Part shown: positions 12,601 to 24,757 of the stretch, one piece after another
Layout: each line of letters opens with the position of its first letter
Numbering within the stretch: position 1 is the stretch's first letter
Source of the DNA: Macrostomum hystrix
Lineage: Eukaryota > Platyhelminthes > Macrostomidae
DNA length: 64,000 nucleotides
Assembly: GCA_950097015.1 (NCBI GenBank)
Contig: CATNEN010000001.1
Span: 23,055,501 to 23,119,500 of the forward strand
Direction of reading: 5' to 3'
The notes under the pieces: generated by a model
Seen by the model: only the letters and a program-made list of their open reading frames with translations
What the model was told of the DNA's origin: nothing
Databases searched by the model: none
Position numbers and translations under genes: made by a program

Positions 12601-15600
12601 CAATGGCTCCGGTTCCGCTGGCGGAGGCAGCGGGTTCTTGAAGTCCGTAGCGGGCCTGTTCTCCGGAGGTCGCGCCTTCTTGATGGACGGCGTCAAGGCC
12701 GAAGCCGACAAACAGCTTGCACCCTGGCTGCGCTACGGCCTGCTCCTAGTAGAAACTACGGAAGAGGACGACACAGGAGTGTGGTCGGCCTTGATTACTC
12801 GACTTGCCGAAGGTTCGGCATCGTCAGCCTCTGCGATCACTCCGCAGTCGGCCTTTCAAAAAGCTCGATCCGCTGCTAGCCCGCCGGTTAAGCTGGAGTT
12901 CAATCAGCTGGCCATCTTTCGTTGGGCCGATTTCCTGCAGGATCTGCTTCGAGAATCTTCTGCCACCACCGGCGCTGCTCCAGACAATCAGCAGCAACAG
13001 CAGCAACAGCAGCAGCAGCAGGTGCCTTCACCCTCAGCCTGCGGCGTCATCGCCCTGGCCTGCGAGCAGTTCTTCCTGCGCTACTTCGCTCGGCCTCACC
13101 AGCACGCGGGCAGTCAGGGCGAGCGGCTGTTCCTTGCTGCCAGCCTCACTAGCCAGCTCAAGTTCATGAGGGGCCGGCTGCGGGAAATCGGTCGCCAGAT
13201 GGTCTCGGCAGACCAGCACCTCCTGTTAGCCAATCATTTTGAAGCATTCGCTCTCTGGATTGACGAGCCCCGGCTGCACAGCGAATCGCTGATCCTGACG
13301 GCCCTGCCGCCTCAGTACCTGCCGCAGCGGCTGTGCACTCTACTGCTGGGCCAGGCGGAGCCCTGGCTGGAGCTGCTGCCCATTGCTGACCTGCGAGTCC
13401 AGCTCGAGTCGCTAGCCAACTCCTGGCTGCGTCGGGGCGATGTCAGCGACGCCGGAATGCGTCGACTCCAGGATCGGGTTCGGCGACCTCAGCGAGGCGG
13501 CGGCGGCTCTGGCGACGATCCGGCTAGCAGGGTGGCCGTCAGGCTGGACGAGTTTTCGAACCGGTTCAAACCGGTTGACCCACCGGCTAGCCAGCAGCAG
13601 CAGCAGCAGCAGCTGAGACATGATGCCTACCTAATGAGGCTGCCAGGTAGGATGATCTGTGCAGAATAGCCTATTATTCGGGGCCTTCTATAGACGATAT
13701 CAGGGTTGGAGTGTCGAACTCACGACTTAAAGGTCAGGGGTTCGATTCCCGATTCCATTTGAAGAATTTTTGTGTCCTTTAGCAAGACACCTAACTCTTC
13801 AGTTCACCCACTGTTAAAAGGATACCAGCATTAGCCGGAGTAATTGAGAGTGGGTGTGGCGTTCTTTCAGTCCATGGACTGAAAAGTCGTACATAGCCTT
13901 TAGATGCGCCGCGGCTGTGCTGTCGGCTGTACATTTGGCCTGAATGGATCAGGTTTAAAACGGCCCTTTTACGGACTCATTCAACTTGAACTCTGCTGCC
14001 TGCCATAAAGGAGCCGTGTATTAATGCATTTCCTATTTAAAATTTCCTATTTTTTAAGCAATTTAGATTTTCATGAATTCTTCCAACCCGTTGCTAACAG
14101 ACTCAAGCGTCCTTAGCGACAAGGTGAGATTGCTGCATCATCTGGAAGAGCGGCTAGCCTGTCTGACCATGGGCGCTCGGGATTTCAACGATCGGTCAAC
14201 TAGACTGCTCAATTTAGATCTCAACTATGTGGAGAATCTGCCCCATCTGTACTGCCTGGTAGCCAAGGAGCAGACTTTCAATGTGGCCTGCGGCCCCGCT
14301 CTGCAGCTGTGTGAGTCGGGAGTTCGAGGCCTAATTTCGAGGGGAAAGTTAAATAGTTTAGCAAACAAAATCCTCACATAGGGGGTGAGTGGCAGAGCGG
14401 TCTAACGCGTCTGCCTTTCGTACCAAGGTCCCCCAGCTCGATTCCGCGGTGAGACCGCATTATTTACGACCTTGAGGGCCAACTTCCAAGACACGGTGAC
14501 GATGACGAGAAAGTCATCATCATGTACACACCTGTGTGCGTGTGTGCTCAGGAGTCAGCGAACTGGGCAGAATTGCCTCCTCGCTGGCTGCGGGTCTTGT
14601 GTCACCAAATGATGTGCCATTGCCCGCAGCCCTCCTGCAATTTTTCTTGTTATTGTTGAACAAAATGCTCCCCAACAAATGCTATTGTTATCCTAATCTG
14701 ATCTCATGCATGCCCGCAGCTGTCACTTCGCCCATCAAGCGCTGCAGCGGGCCGGCTCGCCTGTTCGTGCGCTACCAGGAGGCCGCGCCGCAGCCCGGCC
14801 TGTCCCAGCTGCTCGAAGAGAATCGAACCCAGTCGCGCCAGTTGTGCATTGAAGCCCTGCTGCCGCCTTCGCAGAAGCTGGTGTCAGCAGCCGTGTACCT
14901 GGACTGGGTTGTGGCCAGCCTTGGCGAGGCTCACGCCGACTCTGGCGTTGCCCTGTTCTATCACCTGACTGGCCTTGTGTCCGACCTCACCAAATTCTAT
15001 CCGCCCACCAGGCAGCTGCTCACGGGCCTGATCGAGTGCCTCGGCCAGGCCTTCATTCGGCGCTGGCCTGGTCAAGCTCAGCCTCTGCTTGAGGCCGTGC
15101 TGCAGACTCCGTCACTTGTGGAACTGCTGGCGCCTAACTTTGATCCGCTGGCTAGCGCTGACCTCTTTGTGCAGATGTACACCCGGATTGTGCCCGTGCT
15201 CAAGGACTACGGTATTGAGGTGCTGTTTGCACTGCTCAGCAAGGTTAGTACTGTCATTACTCATGATTTTTAGGGATATTTAGAATAGTAAAGGGATCGG
15301 GAATATGTGTTTTAGGGATAGCGAATGGCATATTTAGGGATTGATAGTGCAATATTTAGGAATCGGTAATGGGATATTTAGGGATTAAATGGGATATTTG
15401 GTGATCGGGACTGGGATATTTATGCATTAGGAATGGGATGTTTATAGATCGGGAATGGGATATTTATGGATCGGGAATGGGATATTTATGGATTAGGAAT
15501 GGGATGTTTATGGATTAGGAATGGGATGTTTATGGATTAGGAATGGGATGTTCATCGATCGGGAATGGGATATTTATGGATCGTGAATGGGATATTTATG

Positions 15601-18600
15601 GATTAGGAATGGGATGTTTATGGATTAGGAATGGGATGTTTATGGATTAGGAATTGGATGTTTATGGATTAGGAATAGGATGCTTATGGATCGGGAATGG
15701 GATATTTATGGATTAGGAATGGGATGTTTATGGATTAGGAATGGGATGCTTATGGATCGGGAATGGGATATTTATGGATTAGGAATGGGATGTTTATGGA
15801 TTAGGAATGGGATGTTTATGGATTAGGAATGGGATGTTTATGGATTAGGAATGGGATGTTTATGGATTAGGAATGGGATGTTTATGGATTAGGAATGGGA
15901 TGTTTATGGATCGGGAATGGGATATTTATGGATTAGGAATGGGATATTTATGGATTAGGAATGGGATGTTTATGGATTAGGAATGGGATGTTTATGGATC
16001 GGGAATGGGATGTTTATGGATTAGGAATGGGATGTTTATGGATTAGGAATGAGATGTTAATGGATTAGGAATGAGATGTTTATGGATTAGGAATGGGATA
16101 TTTATGGATTAAGAATGGGATGTTTATGGATTAGGAATGGGATGTTTATGGATTAGGAATGGGATGTTTATGGATTAGGAATGGGTCGGGAATGGGAGAA
16201 TAAGAAATGGCGAATGGGAAATTAAGAATTGTAATAAGATAATTAGGAATTGATAATGGTGTATTACGAATTAGAGAATCGAGAATCATGAGATTGGGAA
16301 TGTGAGAATTAATATTTGGAATAGAATAATCAGGTATGGATTGAGAATGATACAAAGAGGAAATTTTTCCCCAACCGAATCCTCCGAACCGTAACTCCAC
16401 AGTTCGACGTAGCGGAGTGGCTGAAGACTCGCCCGGGCGCTCAGGATCGCAACAACCTCATCGGCGCCATCTGCTCTGGCCTGTGCACCTGCGGTCCCAA
16501 CCCGCCACCCACCCTGTGCCTGATCTTCGATCTCTACCAGGTTCACCTGTCAGCCGTTCTGCAGTTCGAATTTCCCCTTCATTTTCATCCCGGCCTGCAG
16601 AGGATCTTTGCCGCCTCGTGCGCAGGCAAAATTCCAGCCGTTGCCTGGAGACTGCTGTGCAACTGCGTCAGCGCCGATACGGCCGACGATCGAGAACTGT
16701 CCATGTCCATCGACCAGGTGGCCGATGTGCTCAGGTGGCTTGCCGCCCTGCTGCAGAGAGAGCGGATTGCTAGACTAGAGCTCTACAGCCAGTGGACTGT
16801 CTACCTGGAGCATGTGCTGGCACTGTTGTCTGCTTTGACCAAGTGAGTTAACATGCTTTCAGCTTTTTTGGAGGTTGCGTGGAGGTGAGATTTTGACATT
16901 CGGATTCATCCACTTAGGGGTGAGATTTTGACATTTGGATCCATCTACTAGAGGGTGAGATTTTGACACGCAGATCTATCTGCTAAGGGGTGAGATTTTG
17001 ACGTTTCTAAAAGAGATTTTTCGAATGACGCATCCATTCACCTGTCACTGTAATCTGCCCTCAGGTGTCTCGGCTATAAAGTGTGTCGCTCAGTTGCCAA
17101 GCGGCACATCACACCTGCCGCCGGAGCGGAGACACTCTGGGAAGCTGTACGTCCCGTGTTCGCGCCCTTCCTAGAGCACATGGAGTCGCCACAGCCGCAG
17201 GCTCAGAATGCGGCTGTGCCATTCAATCCGGGCCACTCGGAGACTGCTAGCCGAGTGCTGGACTGCCTGGTGGAGATCGCCTGCCAGCTGGACAGAGAAT
17301 TCCAGCACACCCTTGGCGCTGAGCATCAGCAATCTGGGGCGCCGATTCACGAACTGCTCCTACTATACTACTGTCAGCGACTGGCCGCAGCCCAGTTCCG
17401 CTCGCAGGCCTACATTCTGTCCACTATGCACGCCTCACTGGCCAGGGCCGACTGGCGACAGTTGCTACCCGGCCTGCCAACCATGCAGCTGATGGCCGAC
17501 TTCTACAGAACCGCCGCCCCGGCCTCTCAACAGTTTCTGGCTGCTATCATTAGCGAGGTTGACTGGTCCTCTGACGCCTTGGCTGATCACAGACAGATGC
17601 TGTTCCACCTGCTGCTGTGTATGACCACTTCTCAGGTGAGTTATGTGTTAGATATATTTTGCCTAACATGTTCTATGTAGATTCCAACTGTTGGATAACT
17701 TGTGCCTAACATGTTCTATATGGATTCCATCTGTTAGATATCTTGTGTGTCTAACATGTTCTATATGGATTCCATCTGTTAGATATCTTGTGTGTCTAAC
17801 ATGTTCTATATAGATTCCAACTGTTGGATATCTTGTGTGTCTAACATGTTCTATATGGATTCCAACTGTTAAATAATCTGTGTCGAACACCTGCTAGATG
17901 CGAATACCTACTTCCTTAATGTACACATTACTTTCTTGATTGAAGTGTCGCAAAATGCGTTTATACTACTTACTAACTACTTATCGCGCTTAATTTCCTG
18001 TCTCACTCCAACCTGCAGGACATTGTACGCATGCCGGAGTTCGCTCGCTTGTTAGACACAACAGCCCGTCTGAACTGGCACTGCGTCAGATCTGACACCT
18101 ACGAATCTATGACCACCTGGCTAGCAACTAAATGGGATCCCATGTGCATGCTGAGGGAGCGAACCTCCGCTGCTTACCTGGCTGTCACCTTCCTGCAGAA
18201 ATCGGCCGAATTCGGCTCCCCGCTGCAGCCGGACGATCGCAGCGGCCTCATCAAGCAGTGCCTGTGCGCCAGGCTTTGTGTACAGCTGCTGTGCCAGTGC
18301 CTCTCAGCGGGACAGCCTGCCCTCACCAAGGAGGAACTGGCGAGCAAGTTTGCAATCGCTGTGAGCAACCTGCTCACCGAGGTTGAAGCCTGCCTGGTTA
18401 ATGGTGAGTCCGAATTCTCGGAGCAGAGTTTTAGAGACTATTATATTGGCGTTTCTACGAATCCGCTAGAGACTAGAGAATTTTTTTAATCATTTCTAAG
18501 AAAAACAAGTACTATGGTGAGTTTAGCGATGTTTTCTAAGAAAGCCATGTACAATTGTGAGTTTAGGGATGGTTTCTAAGAAAGCCATGTACAATTGTGA

Positions 18601-21466
18601 GTTTAGCGATGTTTTTTAAGAAAGCCATGTACAATTGTGAGTTTAGGGATGGTTTCTAAGAAAGCCATGTACAATTGTGAGTTTAGTTATGGTTTCTAAG
18701 AAAGCCATGTACAATTGTGAGTTTAGGTATGGTTTCTAAGAAAGCCATGTACAATTGTGAGTTTAGGTATGGTTTCTAAGAAAGCCTTGTACAATTGTGA
18801 GTTTAGGTATGGTTTCTAAGAAAGCCATGTACAATTGTGAGTTTAGGGATGGTTTCTAAGAAAGCCTTGTACAATTGTGAGTTTAGGGATGGTTTCTAAG
18901 AAAGCCTTGTACAATTGTGAGTTTAGGGATGGTTTCTAAGAAAGCCATGTACAATTGTGAGTTTAGGGATGGTTTCTAAGAAAGCCTTGTACAATTGTGA
19001 GTTTAGGGATGGTTTCTAAGAAAGCCTTGTACAATTGTGAGTTTAGGGATGGTTTCTAAGAAAGCCTTGTACAATTGTGAGTTTAGGGATGGTTTCTAAG
19101 AAAGCCTTGTACAATTGTGAGTTTAGGGATGGTTTCTAAGAAAGCCTTGTACAATTGTGAGTTTAGGGATGGTTTCTAAGAAAGCCATGTACAATTGTGA
19201 GTTTAGGGATGGTTTCTAAGAAAGCCTTGTACAATTGTGAGTTTAGGTATGGTTTCTAAGATACCCATGTACAATTGTGAGTTTAGGTATGGTTTCTAAG
19301 AAAGCCTTGTACAATTGTGAGTTTAGGGATGGTTTCTAAGAAAGCGAAGTACAACAGTGAGTTTTGTGATCATTTCCAAGAAAGCCAAGTATATTTGTTC
19401 GTTTTAATGACTACTTCTTATAAACCCCTCGTACGTAAGTTTGGGATGATTTCTGAGAAACTAATCCGCCTTTTCTTATCCAATGCTTCCTAGCCGCCCT
19501 GCCAAACGATCAGAAATTCGCGCACGGCTGCGCCCTGTCCCAGGAGGTGCTGAACCTGTTGCGCAACAACAGTCCCTCCTCGCAGCGCGTCTGTCTCTCC
19601 AGCCTGCAGGACTGGTGCGAGAACAGCGGCCAGGGACCCCTGACCCTGCCCTTGATCCGATGCTTGACTGCGGCTCCCGCCAGCACCGGAGCCACTGTGC
19701 GCCTGCTGGAGACCCTCTTGACCGCCTTCGTTGTGGCTATCGGTGAGTTTCGGTCATGGACTCATGATCAGGCTTCGATGACCAGGCGTAGGTCATAGGC
19801 GGTCATTAGACTGTCTTTTGGTTCTACTCTGTCATACATTTTTGGTCATAGATCATGACATCTAACTTGATTTGTCATAGACTATGTCACTATGACTAAT
19901 AGCATGATTCGGTCATAGACTATGTCATCTATCATGATTCGGTCATAGACTATGGCATCTATCATGATTCGGTCATAGACTATGGCATCTATCATGATTC
20001 GGTCAAAGACTATGGCATCTATCATGATTCGGTCATAGACTATGACAGCACTAACATGTTTCGGTCATAGACTATGACCAGCTTCACAGCAGTCAGTCCC
20101 AAAGGCATCCATTCTGCTGATTCGCATTCCAGCTCCAAGCGAGTCCACACCCCAAGGAGTCCTGACGCACCTGCTGACCGTGTTCCAGCTGCCATCGGGC
20201 TCCCTGGAGCCGTTCCTGGCTGAATGCGTCAACGCCGAGAGCTTACTGACCCTGCTGATCTGCCTGCACATCCAGCTGGGCCTGTCCTCCGTAGCCAATC
20301 AGCGTCGAGCTCTGCTAGCCCGCTGCTGCGATTGGCTGCGCTCAGTGAAGGTCAGCGTCGAAGGTGAGGTTCGCTATCTGGTTCTGTTGGACAAGTGCTT
20401 CGACTCGCTGGCGATGCACCTGACTCCTGAGGATGACCAATGGCTCAGTCGTCAGCTGCATCAGCTGCTAGCCTACCTGCTCACCCTGTCCGAGGACAAA
20501 TCTTCCGCTGGATTCCTTGGCGCCATCGGATTGGGCCGGCGGTCTGCCATGTCAGCCGAGTGAGTGGACAGTTTTACTGCGGCCTTTAGGGATTCTAGTG
20601 TTGGCAGAACCATGCTTGATTGACAGGTTTGCAAAATTTACTGGACAGGTGGACAATATTCATTGGACAGGTGGACAATATTCATTGGACAGGTGGACAA
20701 TATTCATTGGACAGGTGGACAATATTCATTGGACAGGTGGACAATATTCATTGGACAGGTGGACAATATTCATTGGACAGGTGGACAATATTCATTGGAC
20801 AGATGGACAATATTCATTGGACAGGTGGACAATATTCATTGGACAGGTGGACAATATTCATTGGACAGGTGGACAATATTGATTGGACAGATGGACAATA
20901 TTCATTGGACAGGTGGACAATATTCATTGGACAGGTGGACAATATTCATTGGACAGGTGGACAATATTCATTGGACAGGTGGACAATATTCATTGGACAG
21001 GTGGACAATATTCATTGGACAGGTGGACAATATTCATTGGCAGGCGGGCATAGATACAGGTTCTTTTAAACAGGCATTGACATGATTGACAGCTGACAAC
21101 CGCCGCCCCATCCCGCCCAGATTTCGATTCACAGTGCGGGCAGCGGCCTGCCTCATCCAGGTGAAGCTGGACGGCTGGTTGGGCGCCCGCACCCAGCAGC
21201 AGATTGCTGGCCTGCGGGCATCGCGGGCCAACCGGGCCTACACCGGCGCCATCAGCGAGGCCACCATCGACCAGGTGCTGGGCTTCGTCGACTCGTTTGG
21301 CTCCACCGGAGCTGCCCGGCCCAAGCTGACAGACGTGACTAAAGTGCTGCGCTTCTCAGCCCACAGAGCCTATCCAAATAGCGGCCTGCCCGCCTGCAAG
21401 TGCCTGCTCAGGGCTGAGAGCGACCTGCTTGCAGCCGGCTCTTCGTCTGCTTCGGCCTCCAGTTAG
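2948..21466 (+). CDS. EPG5: EPG5-like autophagy tethering protein, C-terminal 2300 codons (5'-partial)
   Basis: EPG5 is a large helical Rab7 effector that tethers autophagosomes to late endosomes/lysosomes. Proposed exons: 2948-3356, 5386-5758, 6259-7162, 8536-8700, 9786-10158, 11719-12029, 12431-13646, 14101-14310, 14720-15243, 16403-16842, 17065-17635, 18019-18403, 19494-19742, 20133-20559, 21121-21466 (stop TAG). All phases match and the total, 6903 bp, is divisible by 3. The family was assigned by memory of conserved blocks: LLRCPPGVGEW, then CPVAERARFM across the exon 2/3 junction, DEEGEVYDNQ, LFKDLPFQTYVP, TRLAVEFLCHASAML, and FLGAIGLGRRS followed by FRFTVRAAA near the end. Exon 1 (ESDSIDSEF...) looks coiled-coil. 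CAG/CAA-coded polyQ runs lie at about 6305, 6656, 12524, 12990 and 13592. The start of exon 2 (5386) is the least certain junction; it was chosen because it is the only nearby AG that keeps the phase. Human EPG5 is about 2579 aa, so the N-terminus lies outside the window. A different large HEAT-like protein is the alternative. Confidence 0.8.
3430..5240. repeat. 21-bp minisatellite with GTAAGT-containing interspersed units
   Basis: In EPG5 intron 1. The main unit is AAGAATCCCACTTTGGGATG plus T. Five longer blocks, near 3430, 3716, 4207, 4306 and 4797, read GTTGCAATTCCGCTTTGGG and then a segment with ATGTAGGTAAGTGG. Because 21 is a multiple of 3 and the unit lacks stops, minus-strand frames stay open as a 7-residue repeat (GFLHPKV). 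These are shadows, not proteins. Degenerate copies begin right after the exon 1 donor at 3357. Confidence 0.95.
5780..6175. repeat. ~43-bp minisatellite, EPG5 intron 2
   Basis: About nine imperfect copies built around GGTGAGATTTTGAAGGTTC and TTTAGGTCTTTGTCGGC. The word GGTGAGATTTT recurs in intron 10 and, inverted, at 25190-25640. Confidence 0.85.
7168..8052. repeat. 23-bp minisatellite, EPG5 intron 3
   Basis: About 38 copies of CATGACTCTGGTCATCATC plus four bases (CTTC/ATTC). It starts within a few bases of the exon 3 donor (GTGAGT at 7163). Confidence 0.95.
8705..9475. repeat. 14-bp minisatellite, EPG5 intron 4
   Basis: About 54 copies of GATCTTAGATCCCT/A, starting about 10 bp after the exon 4 donor. 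The first third uses CCCA and the rest CCCT, so two variants spread in blocks. Confidence 0.95.
9627..9685 (+). mobile_element. SINE-B 3' fragment
   Basis: GGGGGCTTGTCGTACAAGG, then the tail word GATGTACACACCTGTGTGAG and TGTGTGCCTGCGTA. This matches the 3' half of the fuller copies at 37448 and 56252. The tRNA-like head is missing. Confidence 0.7.
10163..11690. repeat. 30-bp minisatellite, EPG5 intron 5, open in frame
   Basis: About 50 near-identical copies of a 30-bp unit (GATCTGTCTGAGCATGCCTT then CAGTGTGTCA). The unit is a multiple of 3 and lacks stops in several frames. The 1560-bp intron (10159-11718) can therefore be read through from exon 5 to exon 6 without a stop, as a Cys-rich 10-residue repeat (CQICLSMPSV). 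The pattern of AGC/ACC/GCC variants repeats with a 450-bp (15-unit) offset, for example 10881/11331 and 10971/11421. A clear GTGAGT donor and CCTCCAG acceptor argue that it is normally spliced out. Confidence 0.95.
12060..12300. repeat. degenerate ~30-bp tandem repeat, EPG5 intron 6
   Basis: Imperfect copies of CTTTGTAGCTCTTTGAGTAG and GACACTTAAGT. Confidence 0.75.
13705..13960 (+). mobile_element. tRNA-derived SINE-A copy, EPG5 intron 7
   Basis: A box B-like GGGGTTCGATTCCC is followed by the family words GTCCTTTAGCAAGACACC, TCAGTTCACCCA, a mirrored TCCATGGACTGAA, and CCTTTAGATGCGCCGCGGC. The same words occur near 40762, 43085, 44680 and 56700. The tRNA head is diverged here. Confidence 0.7.
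14389..14650 (+). mobile_element. tRNA-derived SINE-B copy, EPG5 intron 8
   Basis: A box A-like GAGTGGCAGAGCGGTCTAAC, then CAAGGTCCCCCAGCTCGATTC (box B-like), a middle part with GAGGGCCAACTTCCAAG, and the tail GTACACACCTGTGTGCG...GGGCAGAATTGCC. A terminal segment CGCTGGCTGCGGGTC also follows the copy at 56252. Confidence 0.85.
15290..16190. repeat. 22-bp minisatellite, EPG5 intron 9
   Basis: About 40 copies of AATGGGATGTTTATGGATTA plus GG, with a GATCGGG variant. The flanks decay gradually on both sides. Confidence 0.95.
16880..17010. repeat. short GGTGAGATTTTGAC repeat, EPG5 intron 10
   Basis: Four imperfect copies of about 40 bp around GGGTGAGATTTTGACATT. It shares the core word with intron 2. 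Confidence 0.7.
17655..17885. repeat. ~46-bp minisatellite, EPG5 intron 11
   Basis: Five copies around AACATGTTCTATATGGATTC and CAACTGTTGGATATCTTGTG. Confidence 0.85.
18500..19400. repeat. 40-bp minisatellite with GTGAGT in every unit, EPG5 intron 12
   Basis: About 22 very regular copies of a 40-bp unit (GGTTTCTAAGAAAGCCTTGT then ACAATTGTGAGTTTAGGGAT). Each unit holds a 5' splice-site-like GTGAGT in sense orientation. It is not a CRISPR array because the units are contiguous with no unique spacers. Confidence 0.95.
19850..20070. repeat. 30-bp minisatellite, EPG5 intron 13
   Basis: About seven copies around GGTCATAGACTATGGCATCT and ATCATGATTC. Confidence 0.85.
20640..21040. repeat. 22-bp minisatellite, EPG5 intron 14
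   Basis: Eighteen nearly perfect copies of ACAATATTCATTGGACAGGT plus GG. The period is not a multiple of 3, so all three forward frames read as rotations of the same 22-residue repeat. These are shadows. Confidence 0.95.
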
Positions 21467-22139
21467 ACCTGATTGCACTAGTAACACTGGCCCTGTGACA
21501 AAACCCTTATCTAATTTTTGTGTGTTTATAGTCTATGGCCAAGGCCCTATCCGATTTATTGTGCGTATAGACGGTATAGTCTATGGCTAAACCCGATCCA
21601 ATATTTTTTGTATATATATATATCTATGGCCAAGACTCTATTAATTTTTCGTGTGTTGATTGTCTAGGGACAAAGACACAATCCAATTTTTGTGTTCAGT
21701 TTAACGCAAAAAAATAATGTTCTTATCTATTCATAGTCTATGGCTGAAACCTATCCTATTTTTGTGTTGAGTATATTTTAGAACTAAATGGGTGTGTGAT
21801 AACAATTCGTCACTTTTTTTAGTTTGTCTTTCGTGTAAAATTGATCATATTTGTTCTATAAAAAAACAAATTTTCATAAGATTTTCGTAAAAAATAACTA
21901 CTTAACTCGATTAATCATTATACCCGAAATTATTAAGAAAATATCTTTTTTGTAAAATTTAAAATATTTACCTGTCACAATATATTTTTTATAGATTAAA
22001 CTTTGAGATTACAGGCTTTCAGAAATTTTGAATTTTGCTTGAATTCTTATTTACTTCCCCTTTTGTCCAAAATGTTATTTGATTAAATGTTGATTAATAC
22101 GAGCTATTCTTGGTAAAAATTTCATATATTAAATTGAAG
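21467..22139. other. EPG5 3' flank, AT-rich
   Basis: Probable 3' UTR and downstream DNA. It has several degenerate copies of a block around GTCTATGGCCAAGGCCCTAT (21530-21770). I see no canonical AATAAA close to the stop; an ATTAAA is present near 21994. No coding signal was seen. Confidence 0.5.
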
Positions 22140-22680
22140 TGTCCGTTCATCCTTGAAAATCGCCTTTAATCTATTAGAATCCACGTTAATCCGTTAGAAT
22201 AACCGTTAATACATTAGAATTCCCGCTAATCCTTGCGAATCACTGTTAATCCATCGGATTTACCTTTAATCCATGGGATTCAGCGTTAATCCATTTGATT
22301 AACCGTTGATCCATTAGAAAAACAGTTAATCCGTTAGAATGCCCGTTAATTCATTAGAATAACCGTTAATCCGTTAGAATGACCGTTAAAACTATTTTCA
22401 TAACCATTAATCCATTGGAATTCCCGCTAATCCTTGCGAATCACAATTAATCCATCAGATTTACCTTAAACCCTTGGGATTTACCTTTAATCCTTGGTAT
22501 TTACCTTTAATCCTTGGGATTTACCTTTAACCCTTGGGATTTACCTTTAACCCTTGGGATTTACCTTTAACCCTTGGGATTTACCTTTAACCCTTGGGAT
22601 TTACCTTTAACCCTTGGGATTTACCTTTAACCCTTGGGATTTACCTTTAACCCTTGGGATTTACCATTAATTTTTTAGAG
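22140..22680. repeat. 20-bp minisatellite
   Basis: Degenerate copies of TTAATCCATTAGAAT-type words grade into about ten clean copies of ACCTTTAACCCTTGGGATTT. Confidence 0.9.
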
Positions 22681-23159
22681 TTACCATTACTCAAAAAATC
22701 TATAAAATTCAGTTTAAAATCCTGTTATAGAAGAAAATATTTTTGTGATGGATTTTCTCAGCTGTTTTTTACTATTATAAGTAGTATTGCGGTGTGTAAA
22801 TAACTATTTCCTACTGTTCCGATCATTCGGCTACTTGATTAAGACAAAATCCTTTATTCATTTCTAGATTCTGATTTTTAAACTAGTTACTGAGACATAC
22901 CTTATTATTCCCAATTGTACTTTGCAACTTAAGTTAATAAGATGATTTATAAATATAATTTAAATATTTATCATTAACGTGTACTGCAGTTTTTATCCAG
23001 CGATTGTTGTCCTGACAGCACCTTGGCTCATTGTAATTGTGTGAGAATGATCATTTCCATGCATTTTTGTATTTCAATCGTTATTTTTCTATGCTGAAAC
23101 AACACTGAGGCTTTTGCACCGACTTCACACACCCCTGAAGTAAAATAATGACCATTTCC

Positions 23160-24180
23160 TGAAGGTTAACTGACACTACCCTGATAGTGAACTGACACTA
23201 CCCTGATAGTGAACTGACACTACCCTGAATGTAAACTGACACTGCCCTGATAGTGAGCTGACACTACCCTGATAGTGAACTGACACTGCCCTGATAGTGA
23301 ACTGACACTGCCCTGATAGTGAACTGACACTACCCTGAATGTAAACTGACACTGCCCTGATAGTGAACTGACACTACCCTGATAGTGAACTGACACTACC
23401 CTGAATGTAAACTGACACTACCCTGATAGTGAACTGACACTACCCTGATAGTGAACTGACACTGCCCTGATAGTGAACTGACACTGCCCTGATAGTGAAC
23501 TGACACTACCCTGATAGTGAACTGACACTACCCTGAATGTAAACTGACACTACCCTGATAGTGAACTGACACTACCCTGAATGTAAACTGACACTGCCCT
23601 GATAGTGAACTGACACTACCCTGAGAGTGAACTGACACTACCCTGAATGTAAACTGACACTGCCCTGATAGTGAACTGACACTACCCTGAATGTAAACTG
23701 ACACTATCCTGATATTGAACTGACACTACCCTGAATGTAAACTGACACTATCCTGATAGTGAACTGACACTATCCTGATATTGAACTGACACTACCCTGA
23801 ATGTAAACTGACACTGCCCTGATAGTGAACTGACACTACCCTGATAGTGAACTGACATTACCCTGATAGTGAACTGACACTACCCTGATAGTGAACTGAC
23901 ATTACCCTGATAGTGAACTGACACTACCCTGATAGTGAACTGACATTACCCTGATAGTGAACTGACACTACCCTGATAGTGAACTGACACTACCCTGATA
24001 GTGAACTGACACTACCCTGATAGTGAACTGACACTACCCTGATAGTGAACTGACACTACCCTGATAGTGAACTGACACTACCCTGATAGTGAACTGACAT
24101 TACCCTGATAGTGAACTGACACTACCCTGATAGTGAACTGACACTACCCTGATAGTGAACTGACACTACCCTGAATGTAA
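23160..24180. repeat. 22-bp minisatellite
   Basis: About 46 copies of CTGACACTACCCTGATAGTG plus AA, with GAATGTAAA and GCCC variants. The 480 bp before it (22681-23159) shows no coding signal. Confidence 0.95.
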
Positions 24181-24458
24181 ACTTGAATGTAATAGTTGCT
24201 CGCATTATATACTATAATATATCAACAGTTGAACAGGTAAATTTCCCCATGACAATTTTTGTGCTGCATCCTAACGGAGCAACGCAAGCACACAAAACTC
24301 AAGAACAGGGGCAAACTTTTTGTTGCGCTACTTCTGAAACAATAATCAAGTCGCCAGCTCTTCAGACCGTCGAGATGTTTAATGGTTCTGGCCGAAGGTC
24401 GGATTTTAAAATGTATCAGCACGTCACCCGACAGTACCTGCATCATCTCCGTCTTCAG

Positions 24459-24757
24459 TGGACATCTACCTTTGGCTAGACGGACTGCTGGACCTTCAAG
24501 GGCTACAACAGGTAGGTAGCTACAACTAGGCCACTATGGACACCCTGACGCGAATTTCTTCAATTTTACTGATCAAGTCAAAATATTAGGCGCAGCTCAA
24601 CCACAGGACACTCCCGCCTAGTCTGTCAAGCAATCTGTCATCAGCCAACGCTGTTAGCATTCGGGCGCTGCCAAAAACTTTTCAAGAGGCGGCAAGACGG
24701 CTTGGTAGTCCAACTGTTAGTATCAGAAAAAAACAAGAGATCAATAGACTTTTGTAA
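24459..24757 (+). CDS. possible two terminal exons of an unidentified gene
   Basis: A tract CTGCATCATCTCCGTCTTCAG ends in an acceptor-like AG at 24457-24458. The reading then runs DIYLWLDGLLDLQGLQQ to a GTAGGT donor at 24512. A second block from 24590 (after ATATTAG) continues in the same phase (AQLNHRTLPPSLSSNL... to RKKQEINRLL) and stops with TAA at 24755-24757. Matching phases and a protein-like composition support coding. I do not recognise the family and see no upstream start exon. It could be chance or a relic. Confidence 0.3.

Noticed and set aside
18500-19400. CRISPR-like regular 40-bp array
   Set aside because: Units are contiguous with no unique spacers, and the context is a eukaryotic intron.
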